The notes beneath the pieces were generated by a model. It searched no databases. It worked only from the letters and a program-made list of their open reading frames with translations, and was not told the origin of the DNA. From an uncultured Anaeromyxobacter sp. (GTDB taxonomy: Bacteria; Myxococcota; Myxococcia; Myxococcales; Anaeromyxobacteraceae): DNA of 64,000 nt. Shown one piece after another: positions 41,502 to 50,881 of the stretch. A program made the position numbers and the translations under genes. The stretch covers positions 1 through 64,000 of the forward strand of contig CAIQRS010000146.1 of NCBI GenBank assembly GCA_903874275.1, given 5' to 3'. The first letter of the stretch is position 1. Every line of letters begins with the position of its first letter.

Positions 41502-43667
41502 ATGCAGGTCGGAAATCACGCAGGCGCATCACGCGCGGTCGCTTGCGCCACGCTTCTCCTCACGCTGGCGGCGTGCAACGCCGAGCCCCGTGGCGTTGCG
41601 GGGGGCGTCGCGTTGCGGGGGAACGCGACGGTCTCGGTCTCCCTCAGTTCCGCGACGACGGTCGAACGGGTGACGGTCGAGGTGAGCAGCGGGGACGGTC
41701 CGGACTTCGCGACCCTGTCCGTCGAGCTCGCCCGTGCCGGGACGGGCTGGAGTGCCTTCCTCACGGGGATACCCGTCGGGCCCGGGCGCCGCTTCGACGT
41801 CGTCGCCAGGGACGCGTCCGGTTCCACGGTGGCGAGCGGCTGGGCCAAGGCCGACGTCCTTCCGGGGACGCCGGTCCAGGTGCGCATCCTGCTTTCGGGG
41901 CCATCGACCCCCTCCGAGAACAAGAGTCCGGTGATCGACTACCTGGCGGCCTCCGCCGACGAGGTCGGGCCAGGCGGCAAGGTGACCCTCCGGGTATCGG
42001 CCAGCGATCCCGATCCTGCCGACACCGTCACGTACACCTGGTCGGCGACCTGCGGAGCGATCGACGACCCGGCGAAGACCGAGGCCATCTGGACGGCGCC
42101 CCCTGCGACCGGGCCCTGCGACATGACGATCGCCGTGTCCGACGGCAGGGCCTCGGTGTCAGCGGTGCTCACCGTGACCGTCAAGGCGGTCGGGCGGACC
42201 ATCTCGGGAACGCGCCTCGTCACCCACTGGCCCGACCCACCCGCCGTCTCGGTCGGCGCGCCGGCTCCGGACGTGGCCACGTCGCTCCCGCCCCAGGTGC
42301 TGCTGCCGGACGGTTCGGGTGGCTGGACGGTGCTCCCCGGGGGTCACATCGGGCCTGGAGGGTCGTTCGTGGAAGGCAGCTTCGGGAGCGACGGGAGCTT
42401 CGTCGTCCCGGGCGCGCCGGTGGGCGAGTACGTGCTCTGCCACCGCCCGGCCGGGGAGACGGTGACCTGCATGGACGGGGCCTCCGACGTGGTGGATCTG
42501 GGCTACGACCTGCTCGGACGGCCCGATCAGACGCCGGCGACCCGGCCCACGCCGGTCACCTTCTCCTTCACCGGGATGGACGCCTGGAATCCGCTGCTGG
42601 AGAGGATCGAGATCACCTCGTCGGGGGCGAACCTCTGGGACGAGGTGACCGCCGGCTCCTTCCTGCGCGGCGGCGTCGTCGCGGCCACCCTGGTGGAGGA
42701 CTGGAGCCTCGCCAACGGAGCCCGGCGCCCCCTGAACCTTCTCGTCCCGGCGGACGTGCTCCACGCCCACCAGCTCTCGGCCCGCTCCTTCTACACGGGG
42801 TTCGACATCCACTTCTACGCCGCCGCCACCCACGCCGCGCCGGCGCCCGGGGGCACGCCGACCGGGGGAACCGCCCTCCAGGACGGGCAGGCCGCCTCGA
42901 TCACGACACGGCTCGAGCCCCTGCCGCTCACGGCGAGCGCCGAGGTGGACTGGGATCCAGCCGCCTTCGAGACCCACCGGTCGTCGATGGGGCCGGCGGC
43001 CCGCACCGCGCTCCCGGCCAGGGCCCACCGCTTCACCTTGGCCGCGAGCGCGTTCTCGCTCGAATCCCCCTCGCCCGCCGCGGCCGGCGCGCCGGCCCTG
43101 GTGGACATGACCCTCCCGGCGGGGGGCGCACGGGCGGCGGGCAAGGTCTGGTACGGCCGCTTCCTCCCGGCTCACTGGAACGAATGGCGGAGCGTGAAGC
43201 TCTCGGCGGAGGTGAGCTACGTCGCGCCCGGCGCGGCCAAGCCCTGGCTCGAGCGGTCGGAGATCGAGGCCCGCGAGCCCCTTCCGGCTCGGGCGGGCCC
43301 GTTCGCACCCGCGGTGACGCCGGTCCTGCTCCCCCGGATCGGCGGGGCCGACGCGCACCAGGACCTGGTCGGCGTCGGAGAGACTCCAACGCTCTCCTGG
43401 TCGGCTCCGTCCGTCGGGATCCCCACCGGATACCTGGTGGAGGTGTCCCGCCTCGACGTCGCGGGGGGCGCCACCGCCCGGACCGTCCTTCTGAGGTACG
43501 GCACCTCCAGGCAGGCGGTGACGATCCCTCCGGGGATCCTCCAGACGGGGGCTACCCACTTCGCCCGGATCACGGCGATCGTGAGCACGGCCCCTGTCAC
43601 GGCTCCGTACCGGGGGGCCACCGTCGATGCGCGGGCGTCCACCCTGACCGGGACCTTCGGCCGGTAG
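41502..43667 (+). CDS. Large surface lipoprotein with PKD-like domain
   Basis: 721 aa from ATG 41502 (GGAGG upstream). Lipobox LAAC with Cys25. The first ~110 residues after the Cys (VSLSSATTVERVTVEV...WSAFLTGIPVGPGRRFDVVA) share a module with the lipoproteins at 44650 and 50882. A PKD/cadherin-like domain follows (KSPVIDYLAAS...DTVTYTWSATCGAIDDP). The remainder, with FPSGLE-free beta-rich sequence and a C-terminal fibronectin-like segment (PTLSWSAPSVGIPTGYLVEVSRL), is unrecognised. Likely an outer-membrane anchored adhesin-like or binding protein. Confidence 0.75.
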   Translation: MQVGNHAGASRAVACATLLLTLAACNAEPRGVAGGVALRGNATVSVSLSSATTVERVTVEVSSGDGPDFATLSVELARAGTGWSAFLTGIPVGPGRRFDVVARDASGSTVASGWAKADVLPGTPVQVRILLSGPSTPSENKSPVIDYLAASADEVGPGGKVTLRVSASDPDPADTVTYTWSATCGAIDDPAKTEAIWTAPPATGPCDMTIAVSDGRASVSAVLTVTVKAVGRTISGTRLVTHWPDPPAVSVGAPAPDVATSLPPQVLLPDGSGGWTVLPGGHIGPGGSFVEGSFGSDGSFVVPGAPVGEYVLCHRPAGETVTCMDGASDVVDLGYDLLGRPDQTPATRPTPVTFSFTGMDAWNPLLERIEITSSGANLWDEVTAGSFLRGGVVAATLVEDWSLANGARRPLNLLVPADVLHAHQLSARSFYTGFDIHFYAAATHAAPAPGGTPTGGTALQDGQAASITTRLEPLPLTASAEVDWDPAAFETHRSSMGPAARTALPARAHRFTLAASAFSLESPSPAAAGAPALVDMTLPAGGARAAGKVWYGRFLPAHWNEWRSVKLSAEVSYVAPGAAKPWLERSEIEAREPLPARAGPFAPAVTPVLLPRIGGADAHQDLVGVGETPTLSWSAPSVGIPTGYLVEVSRLDVAGGATARTVLLRYGTSRQAVTIPPGILQTGATHFARITAIVSTAPVTAPYRGATVDARASTLTGTFGR

Positions 43668-44127
43668 TCGGAGGAGCGGGTCCCGGCATGACGCGCCCGT
43701 CTTCGAGCCCGGGCGAGCACGATGAGGCGCTGCGGAGCGTGTCGTGGCCGACGTCCACGCCCCGCCGGCGCAGGAGCTTCGTCACCTTGCTCAGCCGGAC
43801 CCGGCTCGCCAGGTGGCCCGAGATGAACTCTCTGTGCATCTCGCAGACGCCCCAACCGTCTCCCCGGGGCCGGCCCGTCTCGGGCTGCGTGGCCTTCACC
43901 ACGACGGCCACCACCCGGCCGGGGTCCCTACCTTCTGCAAATCAACACCCACCGGGGCTTCGGCCACCACTGAGAGGGGCGAGACCCGGGCCGCCAAGGA
44001 CTGGGTGCCCGACATCGGCCGGCCCCGGACGATCAAGAAGGCTCGCGTTACCCATACCCAGCTGGTGGTGGGCGCACTGGTCGGCGTCCAAGCCAATGAG
44101 GTGAGGGGATGCCTCAGCGGGTCGAGA
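43668..44127. other. Gene-poor stretch with possible IS21-type transposase scrap
   Basis: No convincing gene. On the minus strand about 43740-43860 encodes SRVRLSKVTKLLRRRGVDVGHDTLR, reminiscent of the helix-turn-helix part of IS21-type IstA transposases, then degenerates. No inverted repeats or IstB were seen. It may mark an old insertion beside the surface locus, or be chance. Confidence 0.3.
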
Positions 44128-44511
44128 TCAACCGCCCGGTGGCGACCCCACGACCTGGCAGGTGACCACGATGGTCGGCAGGTCCGATGTGGGCATGACA
44201 CCCACGACGTTGGTGAGGCTGCAGTACCGGCCCGGGACGACGAGCCCCTCGATCGACACCGCGTAGGGCGCGCCGGTGGGGAGCCGCTTCTCGAACCAGA
44301 ACGGTCCGTCCTGCAGGAGGGTCACCCGCCCCGCGCTGGCGTCGATCAGGGTGAGACCGGGTGCGGGAGGGACTCCGGTGGCAGTCCCGCCGAGGCGATG
44401 GCCGCTCGGCAGGGTGATGACGACTCCGGCCTCGCCGCCGTCGGCGGGCCCTCCGCCACAGCCCAAGGCGGCGAGGAGGAGGCAGGAGAACGGGATGGCG
44501 TGGGGCCTCAT
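44128..44511 (-). CDS. Small lipoprotein (127 aa)
   Basis: Lipobox AALGC (Cys18) followed by a Gly-rich spacer and one beta-rich domain (VTLLQDGPFWFEKRLPTGAPYAVSIEG, then YCSLTNVVGVMPTSDLPTIVVTC). The pattern of a G-x-F-x-F strand and a final C-x-V-x-x-x-x-G-x-V-x-V-x-C pair is common in myxobacterial surface proteins. It lies downstream of the large lipoprotein on the same strand, after a terminator. Confidence 0.7.
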   Translation of the reverse strand: MRPHAIPFSCLLLAALGCGGGPADGGEAGVVITLPSGHRLGGTATGVPPAPGLTLIDASAGRVTLLQDGPFWFEKRLPTGAPYAVSIEGLVVPGRYCSLTNVVGVMPTSDLPTIVVTCQVVGSPPGG

Positions 44512-44564
44512 GGTGCACCTCGGCGCTCGACGAGACGGGTTGGGTGGAAGTCCTCGAATGGAAA

Positions 44565-44598
44565 GGGCCGCCCGCGCTGCGGAGAGCGCGGGCGGCCC
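44565..44598 (-). terminator. Strong hairpin after large lipoprotein gene
   Basis: A perfect 14-bp stem (GGGCCGCCCGCGCT with its complement), loop of 6 nt, followed on the minus strand by CCCTTTCCATT. It ends the PstS-like/lipoprotein operon. Confidence 0.75.
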
Positions 44599-44649
44599 GG
44601 GTTCCGGGGAAGGAGGGCGCCAGGTGCGGGCGCCCCCCTTCGGCCCGGG

Positions 44650-47600
44650 CTACTGCAGGTTCGCGAAGACGACGGCAGCGTCTGCGGCGCCCGTGGCGGT
44701 GAAGACCGCGGTGCCGAAGTTCACCGTCGCGCCGGAGGTGGCGGTGAACGTGACGTGGTTCGCGGCGGCGAGGCCATTCACCGCCATCGTGTCACCCGAC
44801 TGCGTGCCGGCGTTGCCGTAGCCGGCCGAGCTGTCCGTGGCGCCGGTGAGGCCGTTCAGCTTGAGCACCATCACGTCGGCGCCGCCGAGCGAGGTGAGCA
44901 CGGCCGCGCCGGTGGTGTCGCCGCCGTTCGTGGTGCGGAACGCGGCGCTGGAGGCGGCGAAGTTGCCCACCGCGACGATGTCACCGAACGAGGTGAAGTC
45001 GACGCTGCGGACCAGGTCGAGCGCGGTGCCGCCGATGCGGACCGCGTTCCAGGACGGCGCGAACGTGGAGGAGAGGGCCGCGATGAACCCGTCCTCGGAG
45101 CCCGTGGAGGTCAGCGCCGCGCCGATGGTGAGGTTGCCCGAGAACGAGCCGGCCACCGCGATCTTGCCACCTGCCTCGATGGCCAGGCTGCGGGGGATGG
45201 CGTTGCCGGACGTCCCGCTGAAGGCGGTCGCCGAGAGGGTCGCACCCGTGGCGCCGTCGAACTTGGCGATCCACATGAACTTCCGGGTGCCGGTGCCGGG
45301 GCCGGTGAGGGAGATGCCGTTCCCGAGGTCGAGGGTCGCGCCGTCGAACTGACCGGCGGCCACGACGTCGCCGTTCGCGTCGATGGCAACCGCAGCGCAG
45401 TTCTCCGTGCTGGCGTCGGCGCCCGCGACGATCGTCCCGTGGATCTGCCGGCCCCAGAGCTTCGCCCCGTCGTTGCCCCAGGCGCCGATGACGGCATCCT
45501 GGACGCCGCCGAAGACGGCGGTGCCATCGAGGCTGGTCGCCGCGGCGTCGGCGAAGCCGCAGGCCGCGAAGCGGTTGGCGGCCTGGCTCGGGTTGGCGGC
45601 CACCGACTGGAAGAGGCCGTTCGAGCCCAGGTCGTAGCCGTTCACCCAGAGGCGGGTGCCGTCGCTCCCCTGGAAGGCAGCGATGATCGGGGTCGGGTTG
45701 GCGCCGCCCGCGCTCGTCGTGCCGAAGGTGACCGTGCCGGCGAACTTGCCGATGACGCCCACCGTGTTGACCGAGTTGACGGCCGCGAGGGTGAAGGCCT
45801 GGTCGGTGGCGGCGAGCGGGTTGTTGTCCTGGATGGTGAAGGCCCAGGTGATGTCGCCCGCGGCGTCATACTTGCCGATGAAGGCATCCGCGCCACCGGC
45901 GGACAGCAGGTTGATGGCAGGGAGGCCGCCCGGACGGGTCTGGAAGTTGGCCGCCGAGATGACGGAGATGCCACCGACCACGAAGGTGTTGCCCGAGGGG
46001 TCGACGGCGGCGCCGGCGGGAGGGGTCAGGCGGAGGGCGAGGGCTCGCGTCGGGACGACGTGGCTCGCCACGCAGGCGCCGGAGCCGGGGGTGCAGCTCT
46101 GGCTGGCCGGGCAGGTGGGGCCACCGGAGGCGCAGAGGCCGGCCTGGCAGCTGTCACCGGTGGTGCAGGCGTTGCCGTCGGAGCACGGCGTGTTGTTGGC
46201 CACGGGGGCGCCGCCGCCGCAGAGGCCGGTGGCCGCCTGGCACTGGTTGCCGGTGGCGCAGGTGGTGTTGGCGCAGGCGACCGGAGTCCCGGTGCCCGCG
46301 CAGGCGCCGGTGCCGTTGCAGGCGAAGCTCGGGAAGACGTCGAGCCCGCTGCAGGTGGCCGACCCGCTGGCCACGGCGTTGGCCGCGGTGCAGGTCGTGC
46401 CGGCCGCGGTGGCGGCGTAGTTGCAGGTGAAGGTGGTGTTGCCCGTGGAGGCGCAGGAGCCAGCGCCGGCGTAGCAGAAGCCGTTGGGCGGGGTGTTGCA
46501 GGCCGGAGCGGCGCCCGCGGTGCAGGAGCCGGCCTGGCAGGAGTCGCCAGCGGTGCAGCCGTTCGAGTCGGCGTTGCAGGAGGTGCCGTTCGCGGCGTTC
46601 GGGTTCGAGCAGGTGCCGGTGAGCGGATTGCAGACGCCTGCCACGTGGCAGGAGTCGGCAGCGGTGCAGGTGGTGGTCCCGGCGGCAGGGACGGTGCAGA
46701 CGCCGGCCTGGCAGGTCTCACCGGTGGTGCAGAGGTTGCCGTCGTTGCAGCTCGTTCCGTTGGGCTGCCCGACGCAGGGGTCGTTGCTGGCGAACTTGAA
46801 GGTCGCCACGGTGGAGAGGCCGGAGCCGGTCGGGCCAGCGGAGGTGAAGGTGATGGTGCACTGCATGCCGACCGTGAGCGAGGCCGGCGACGTCCAGAGG
46901 AGGCTGTCCTTCAGGTTGCCGGTGTGGACCGAACCGGGGACGAAGGTGCCGTTCGCGCAGGCGTAGGACGGCAGGAGCGTCCCGCCCTCGTAGCGGTCGT
47001 CGGCCTCGGCCTGGAGGAGGTACTGGGTGTTCGGCTGGACGATGGCCACCTTGGCCGGGTCCCAGGTCTGGACGCCCGTGGCGTCCGGGCCGAGCTGGTT
47101 CGGGGCGACGGTGCGGACGATGACCGGGGCGCGCTTGGCCTGGGCCGGGTGCGTGGCGTTGATGAACCCCGTGGTGAAGCTCTTCACGGCGACGCCGTTG
47201 ATGGTCGTGACCTTGTCGGCGCCGTCGATCAGGGCGCCCTGGGCACCTGCCGGGCCGCAGTTTCCGCCCGTGCAGAGGTCCTGGACGGTGATCTTGAAGA
47301 TGCAATCGTCGGTCGCGCTGGTGTAGGTGGCGCCGCCGCTGTATCCGAAGAAGGGGTCGAAGGCGAAGGCGGACTGGCCCGGAGGAACGACCGGGCCGCC
47401 GGTGGTGGTGGTGAAGACGGCCGAGGAGAAGTAGGTCGAGGCGATGTCTGCGGAGGTGGCCGCAGCGGCCAGGGTCGCGCCACACTTGGCGCTCAGGTTG
47501 AAGCGGACGTTGTCACCGTCGGGATCGAATGCGGTGAAGTAGAGGTCGGCCTGCTGGCCCACGGGGATGGTGGCAACGTCGGTGAAGAAGTTGTAGCGGA

Positions 47601-48396
47601 AGTCGCTGCGGGCGGTGACGATCGGGAAGGTGTTCGGGAAGGCGGCGATGGTGGCGTTGCCGAAGTTCGCGTTCACGGTGATGGTGAAGTAGGTGGTGAA
47701 CCCCAGCGGATCCGGGGTAGCGGTCTCCATCACCTTGACGGCGACGGTGCAGACCGAGTTGACGGCCGGGGCCGTCCAGGTGGTGGTGGCCGCGTCGGCC
47801 GGGACGAAGGTCATCGATCCGGCCGTGCAGGTGGCCGACCACTCGATGGCGAGCGTGCCGCCGTTGCCGTCGGGGTCAGTCGCGACCACGGTCGAGGAGC
47901 CGACCGTTCCCGGCGCCACGTAGGCCGAGGTCGAGGTGAGCGAGGTGATGACCGGGGCGAGGTTCGTCGTCCCGGGTGCAGGCGCAACCTCCTGGAGGAT
48001 GATGGCCACGTTGGCGGTCTGCGCCGCGATGACGGTGGCGACGGTGTCGCCCTCGTAGACCTTGGTGGCGCCGTTGAAGGCCTCGGCCTTGAAGCGGCGC
48101 GCGCTGCCGGGAGCGGGATTGGCGGGGATCTGGGTGATGTTGCCGGTCCAGACGTTGCCGGCGGGGGCCTTGGTGAGCAGGAGGTCGATCGCGGTGAACA
48201 GGGGAGCGGCGCCGTTGTCCTCGATCGTCACCTTGATGCTGGTGACGTCGCCGAGGACCAGGGAGCTGCTGACCGCGACCTTGGCCTGGGCGGTGGGAGT
48301 GGCCTTCGCGGCCGGTCCGCTACAGCCCGCGCCGAACATGGCCGTCATTCCGACGACCGCGGCGAGCGCGAGGTACTTCTTGACGTTGAGCAACAT
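44650..48396 (-). CDS. Giant Cys-rich lipoprotein with beta-propeller-like repeats
   Basis: 1248 aa from ATG 48396 (the track ORF starts too far upstream, within the next gene). Lipobox FGAGC, Cys25. Order: N-terminal module shared with the 50882 and 41502 lipoproteins; PKD-like beta domains (~100-480); a Cys-rich zone of C-x-D-G/GDSCQAGxC repeats (~530-760, for example CNDGNLCTTGETCQAGVC); then ~450 residues of repeated GxxDxFIxKYDAAG / GxFxGTVTFG units like SBBP/delta-60 beta-propellers, to the end. The propeller region is closely paralogous to that of 50882. Cell-surface exposure is inferred from the lipobox and content. Confidence 0.78.
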   Translation of the reverse strand: MLLNVKKYLALAAVVGMTAMFGAGCSGPAAKATPTAQAKVAVSSSLVLGDVTSIKVTIEDNGAAPLFTAIDLLLTKAPAGNVWTGNITQIPANPAPGSARRFKAEAFNGATKVYEGDTVATVIAAQTANVAIILQEVAPAPGTTNLAPVITSLTSTSAYVAPGTVGSSTVVATDPDGNGGTLAIEWSATCTAGSMTFVPADAATTTWTAPAVNSVCTVAVKVMETATPDPLGFTTYFTITVNANFGNATIAAFPNTFPIVTARSDFRYNFFTDVATIPVGQQADLYFTAFDPDGDNVRFNLSAKCGATLAAAATSADIASTYFSSAVFTTTTGGPVVPPGQSAFAFDPFFGYSGGATYTSATDDCIFKITVQDLCTGGNCGPAGAQGALIDGADKVTTINGVAVKSFTTGFINATHPAQAKRAPVIVRTVAPNQLGPDATGVQTWDPAKVAIVQPNTQYLLQAEADDRYEGGTLLPSYACANGTFVPGSVHTGNLKDSLLWTSPASLTVGMQCTITFTSAGPTGSGLSTVATFKFASNDPCVGQPNGTSCNDGNLCTTGETCQAGVCTVPAAGTTTCTAADSCHVAGVCNPLTGTCSNPNAANGTSCNADSNGCTAGDSCQAGSCTAGAAPACNTPPNGFCYAGAGSCASTGNTTFTCNYAATAAGTTCTAANAVASGSATCSGLDVFPSFACNGTGACAGTGTPVACANTTCATGNQCQAATGLCGGGAPVANNTPCSDGNACTTGDSCQAGLCASGGPTCPASQSCTPGSGACVASHVVPTRALALRLTPPAGAAVDPSGNTFVVGGISVISAANFQTRPGGLPAINLLSAGGADAFIGKYDAAGDITWAFTIQDNNPLAATDQAFTLAAVNSVNTVGVIGKFAGTVTFGTTSAGGANPTPIIAAFQGSDGTRLWVNGYDLGSNGLFQSVAANPSQAANRFAACGFADAAATSLDGTAVFGGVQDAVIGAWGNDGAKLWGRQIHGTIVAGADASTENCAAVAIDANGDVVAAGQFDGATLDLGNGISLTGPGTGTRKFMWIAKFDGATGATLSATAFSGTSGNAIPRSLAIEAGGKIAVAGSFSGNLTIGAALTSTGSEDGFIAALSSTFAPSWNAVRIGGTALDLVRSVDFTSFGDIVAVGNFAASSAAFRTTNGGDTTGAAVLTSLGGADVMVLKLNGLTGATDSSAGYGNAGTQSGDTMAVNGLAAANHVTFTATSGATVNFGTAVFTATGAADAAVVFANLQ

Positions 48397-48455
48397 GGTG
48401 GTGATTCTCCTTGGGTTGACTGCTGGTGTGCTGTCAGGGATGGTGGAGGGATCGA

Positions 48456-50555
48456 CTACTGGCAGTACAGGCCGTGGAGCTCGCCGGGGACGCCGTGGGA
48501 GAGGGTGTCGGCGCAGACGTTCGAGCTGCACTCGGCGTTCACGGAGCACGGCGCGTTCGACGGTCGGAGCGGGGCGTCCGGGCAGACGGTGCCAGCGCCG
48601 CTGTTGCCGGAGACGCACAGCGTGTTGGCCGCGACCACCCGCTGGATGAGCGGAGCGTCCTGGCACGGGGTGGTGGGCGAGCAGGTGCAAGGGCTGGCGG
48701 CCGTGCAGAGACGGCCGTTCTGGTTGCCCGTGGTCTTGGTCGGGAAGGAGCAGGAGCTCCCCGGCGTGAGGGCCGTGCAGGTCGCGTCCGCCGTGCAGCT
48801 CGTGGTGGGGTTGGCCGAGCACGTGCCGGCGGAAACGACCGTCGGGACCCGGCCGCGGTAGTCGATCGACGGGGTGCCGCCGTTCGCGCCGGAGAGAGCG
48901 GCGGTGGGCTGGTAGGCGCCAAACGCGCTGGGCGTCGCCGCCGCCGGGGTCGTGGAGCAGAGGTTGTTCGCCTCGGAGTCCGGGTCGCCGCCGTCGACGA
49001 GCGAATGACAGCGAACGAAGTTGAACTGCCGGACGATGGGATCCATCTTGGTGCGGTCAGTGAGGAAGCCGGTCCAGAGCAACTGCTCCTTGGCGAGCTG
49101 GTCGGCTCCGCCGTTCGGTCCGCCTCCACCGCCGAGGTTCGTCGGGATGTCGAGCGGATCGATGCTGTTCTCGAAGGAGTTCTGGATGAACAGGCGCCGG
49201 GCCAGCATGTAGTCGGAGTTCCGGACCTTCGAGTCGACCGAGCGGTGGGTGTTGATGGCGAGCGACTTGGTGCCGAGCGTGGCCGAGGCAGCCTCGCGGC
49301 CGGCGAACCCGATGATGTCGCCGCCGGAGTTGCCCACGCGAGCGCCGATGGAGGTGGTGATGTCGGTCGAGCCGGGGTCGGTGTCGGAGAGAGCGACGAT
49401 GAACCCCTGGGTGCAGTTCGGGTTGGCGTCGGCCGCCTGGCAGCGCAGACCCGTCGTCATGTCGGTGCAGGAGGTGGGCGCGCTGGTGGCGTCGACGGGC
49501 ATGCACGGACGGCGGATGGGGTCGTAGTCGGGGTTGTTGAGGTTGAACTGGCACTTGCTGTTGCCGGTCAGCAGGTCGCACTGCGCATCGGTGGTGCAGA
49601 CCGCCGTGCGATTCGCCGAGCAGATGCCCTGCTGGAGGGTGGAGCCGGAGATGCCGCCGATGGAGGCGCCGTTGCAGAAGCGGCCGCCGGTGAACGGATA
49701 GCGTGCGGTGTCGGAGGTGCTGGCAACCACCATGATGCGATCCTTGAACGTGTCGGTGGTGCCCGAGTTCTCGTCGCGTCGAATGAGATGCTGGAGGGTG
49801 GTGACGTTGTTCAGGAACCCGGCCAGGTCCTGGATCGCCTGGACGCGGCGGGGGTCGGCGCAGGCGGCCAGCGTGCCGGAGCCGTCCACGCCGGAGAGGA
49901 TCACCGACATGACGCTGTTGTAGTTGACGGTCGGGGTGAGCTTGTTGAGTGCGCTCCCGTTGCCGAAGGCGGTGGGGAGTGCGGAGTTGTTCACCACGCC
50001 CTTCACGAAGGCCGACTCGGGGATGGCGTTGTCCACGAAGGTCGAGAAGGTCAGGTTCTCGAGCGCCGCGGTCCCCTTCACGACGAACACGGCCGCGTCG
50101 AGCCCCGGCACGTTCCGCGAGCCGGGAGTCCAGGCGGCGTGACCGACGGCGGTCGGGGCCGCGGCCGAACGGGCGACGAAGGTCGTCGAGAGCGGGTCGA
50201 TGATGTTGGGGCGGAAGTTGCGGGACATCGGCCCGATGGACTGCGAGCCGAGCGCGGTGGCGGTCGCCGTCCGCATGGCGGTCTCGCCGTTGCCCGAGCC
50301 CGAGCCGAGGTAGTGCAGATCCTTGGCGGCCAGTGCGAGCGGCGAGGCCCCGCCGCCGTCGAGGCGAGCCTGCTTGATCGCCTGGGTCATGATGTCGAAC
50401 AGGGTGTCCGACCCGCGGAGCTTGTAGCAAAAGTCGGAACCGGCGATCAGGTCTCCGTTGGCGTCGCAGTCGGCCCGTGCCGGCCCGGCTGCGAGCACGA
50501 GGGCGGCGACCAGCCCTCCGTGCAAGAACGACTTGATACAGCGGTGCATCTTCAT
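48456..50555 (-). CDS. Exported PstS-like phosphate-binding domain with Cys-rich tail
   Basis: 699 aa with signal peptide (LVAALVLAAGPARA). The N-terminal half has the pattern of PstS/PBP-like proteins: YKLRGSDTLFDIMTQAIKQA, DLHYLGSGSGNGETAM, QSIGPMSRNF. It is much longer than PstS (about 350 aa): from ~residue 310 the protein gains Cys-rich segments (CSANRTAVCTTDAQC, CSANPTTSCTADATC, CTCSPTTPC) up to the C-terminal GLYCQ. It may bind phosphate outside the membrane proper. The start of a minus-strand operon with the giant lipoprotein (60 nt gap) and preceded by a Pho-box-like promoter. Confidence 0.75.
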   Translation of the reverse strand: MKMHRCIKSFLHGGLVAALVLAAGPARADCDANGDLIAGSDFCYKLRGSDTLFDIMTQAIKQARLDGGGASPLALAAKDLHYLGSGSGNGETAMRTATATALGSQSIGPMSRNFRPNIIDPLSTTFVARSAAAPTAVGHAAWTPGSRNVPGLDAAVFVVKGTAALENLTFSTFVDNAIPESAFVKGVVNNSALPTAFGNGSALNKLTPTVNYNSVMSVILSGVDGSGTLAACADPRRVQAIQDLAGFLNNVTTLQHLIRRDENSGTTDTFKDRIMVVASTSDTARYPFTGGRFCNGASIGGISGSTLQQGICSANRTAVCTTDAQCDLLTGNSKCQFNLNNPDYDPIRRPCMPVDATSAPTSCTDMTTGLRCQAADANPNCTQGFIVALSDTDPGSTDITTSIGARVGNSGGDIIGFAGREAASATLGTKSLAINTHRSVDSKVRNSDYMLARRLFIQNSFENSIDPLDIPTNLGGGGGPNGGADQLAKEQLLWTGFLTDRTKMDPIVRQFNFVRCHSLVDGGDPDSEANNLCSTTPAAATPSAFGAYQPTAALSGANGGTPSIDYRGRVPTVVSAGTCSANPTTSCTADATCTALTPGSSCSFPTKTTGNQNGRLCTAASPCTCSPTTPCQDAPLIQRVVAANTLCVSGNSGAGTVCPDAPLRPSNAPCSVNAECSSNVCADTLSHGVPGELHGLYCQ

Positions 50556-50631
50556 TTGGTGGATCTCCCGGGTGAACGCTCCGCAGTGCCGTTCGTCCCG
50601 TCAGCGAGTGAGACTTCCTGCGAAGGCGGGC

Positions 50632-50677
50632 AACGTACTCCCCAAGCGATTTCTCCCGCCGTGACCTTCGCGTGAAC
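50632..50677 (-). promoter_or_regulatory. Pho-box-like promoter of PstS-like operon
   Basis: Minus strand GTTCACG-CGAA-GGTCACG, 22 nt, then TACGTT. Both half-sites contain TCAC at the same position with an 11-bp period. Confidence 0.55.
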
Positions 50678-50804
50678 GACCTGCGACGGGAGCCATGCAC
50701 TGAACGTCAAACGTCAGACCGTCGCGATGCAGCGACAGACGGGCGTATGACGTCGGTTCCGGGACCCAGCAAATGGGGGAGGACGTGGATGTTCATGAGG
50801 TGAA

Positions 50805-50849
50805 GTTCACGGAATCGTCGAATTCGCGGAGGGCGCCTTCCGCCATAAG
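50805..50849 (+). promoter_or_regulatory. Pho-box-like promoter of lipoprotein-TpsA operon
   Basis: GTTCACG-GAAT-CGTCGAA, exactly 21 nt, then CATAAG. It combines the GTTCACG of the divergent box with the GAATCGTCG core seen before the DUF2188-like and HD genes. With the box at 50660 it forms a divergent control region; the 325-nt intergenic space contains nothing else recognisable except a tandem TGACGTT repeat on the minus strand. Confidence 0.55.
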
Positions 50850-50881
50850 GACTGGCTCGAACCTCGACCGGAGCCGCCTCC

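Noticed and set aside
43896-44201. Second possible transposase segment on the minus strand
   Set aside because: Weak resemblance to the part after the IS21 helix-turn-helix, but in the wrong order relative to the 43740-43860 fragment; no consistent transposase frame.
46070-46780. Repetitive GCAGG/CCGGC-rich stretch that looks like a tandem repeat or CRISPR-like array
   Set aside because: It is the coding sequence of the Cys-rich C-x-x-G repeats of the lipoprotein; spacers and repeats are not regular.
43744-48861. 1705-aa plus-strand ORF, longest in the track
   Set aside because: Reads antisense through the giant lipoprotein; Gly/Val/Asp/Arg-rich with no domain, while the minus frame has a lipobox, PKD-like domains and propeller repeats.
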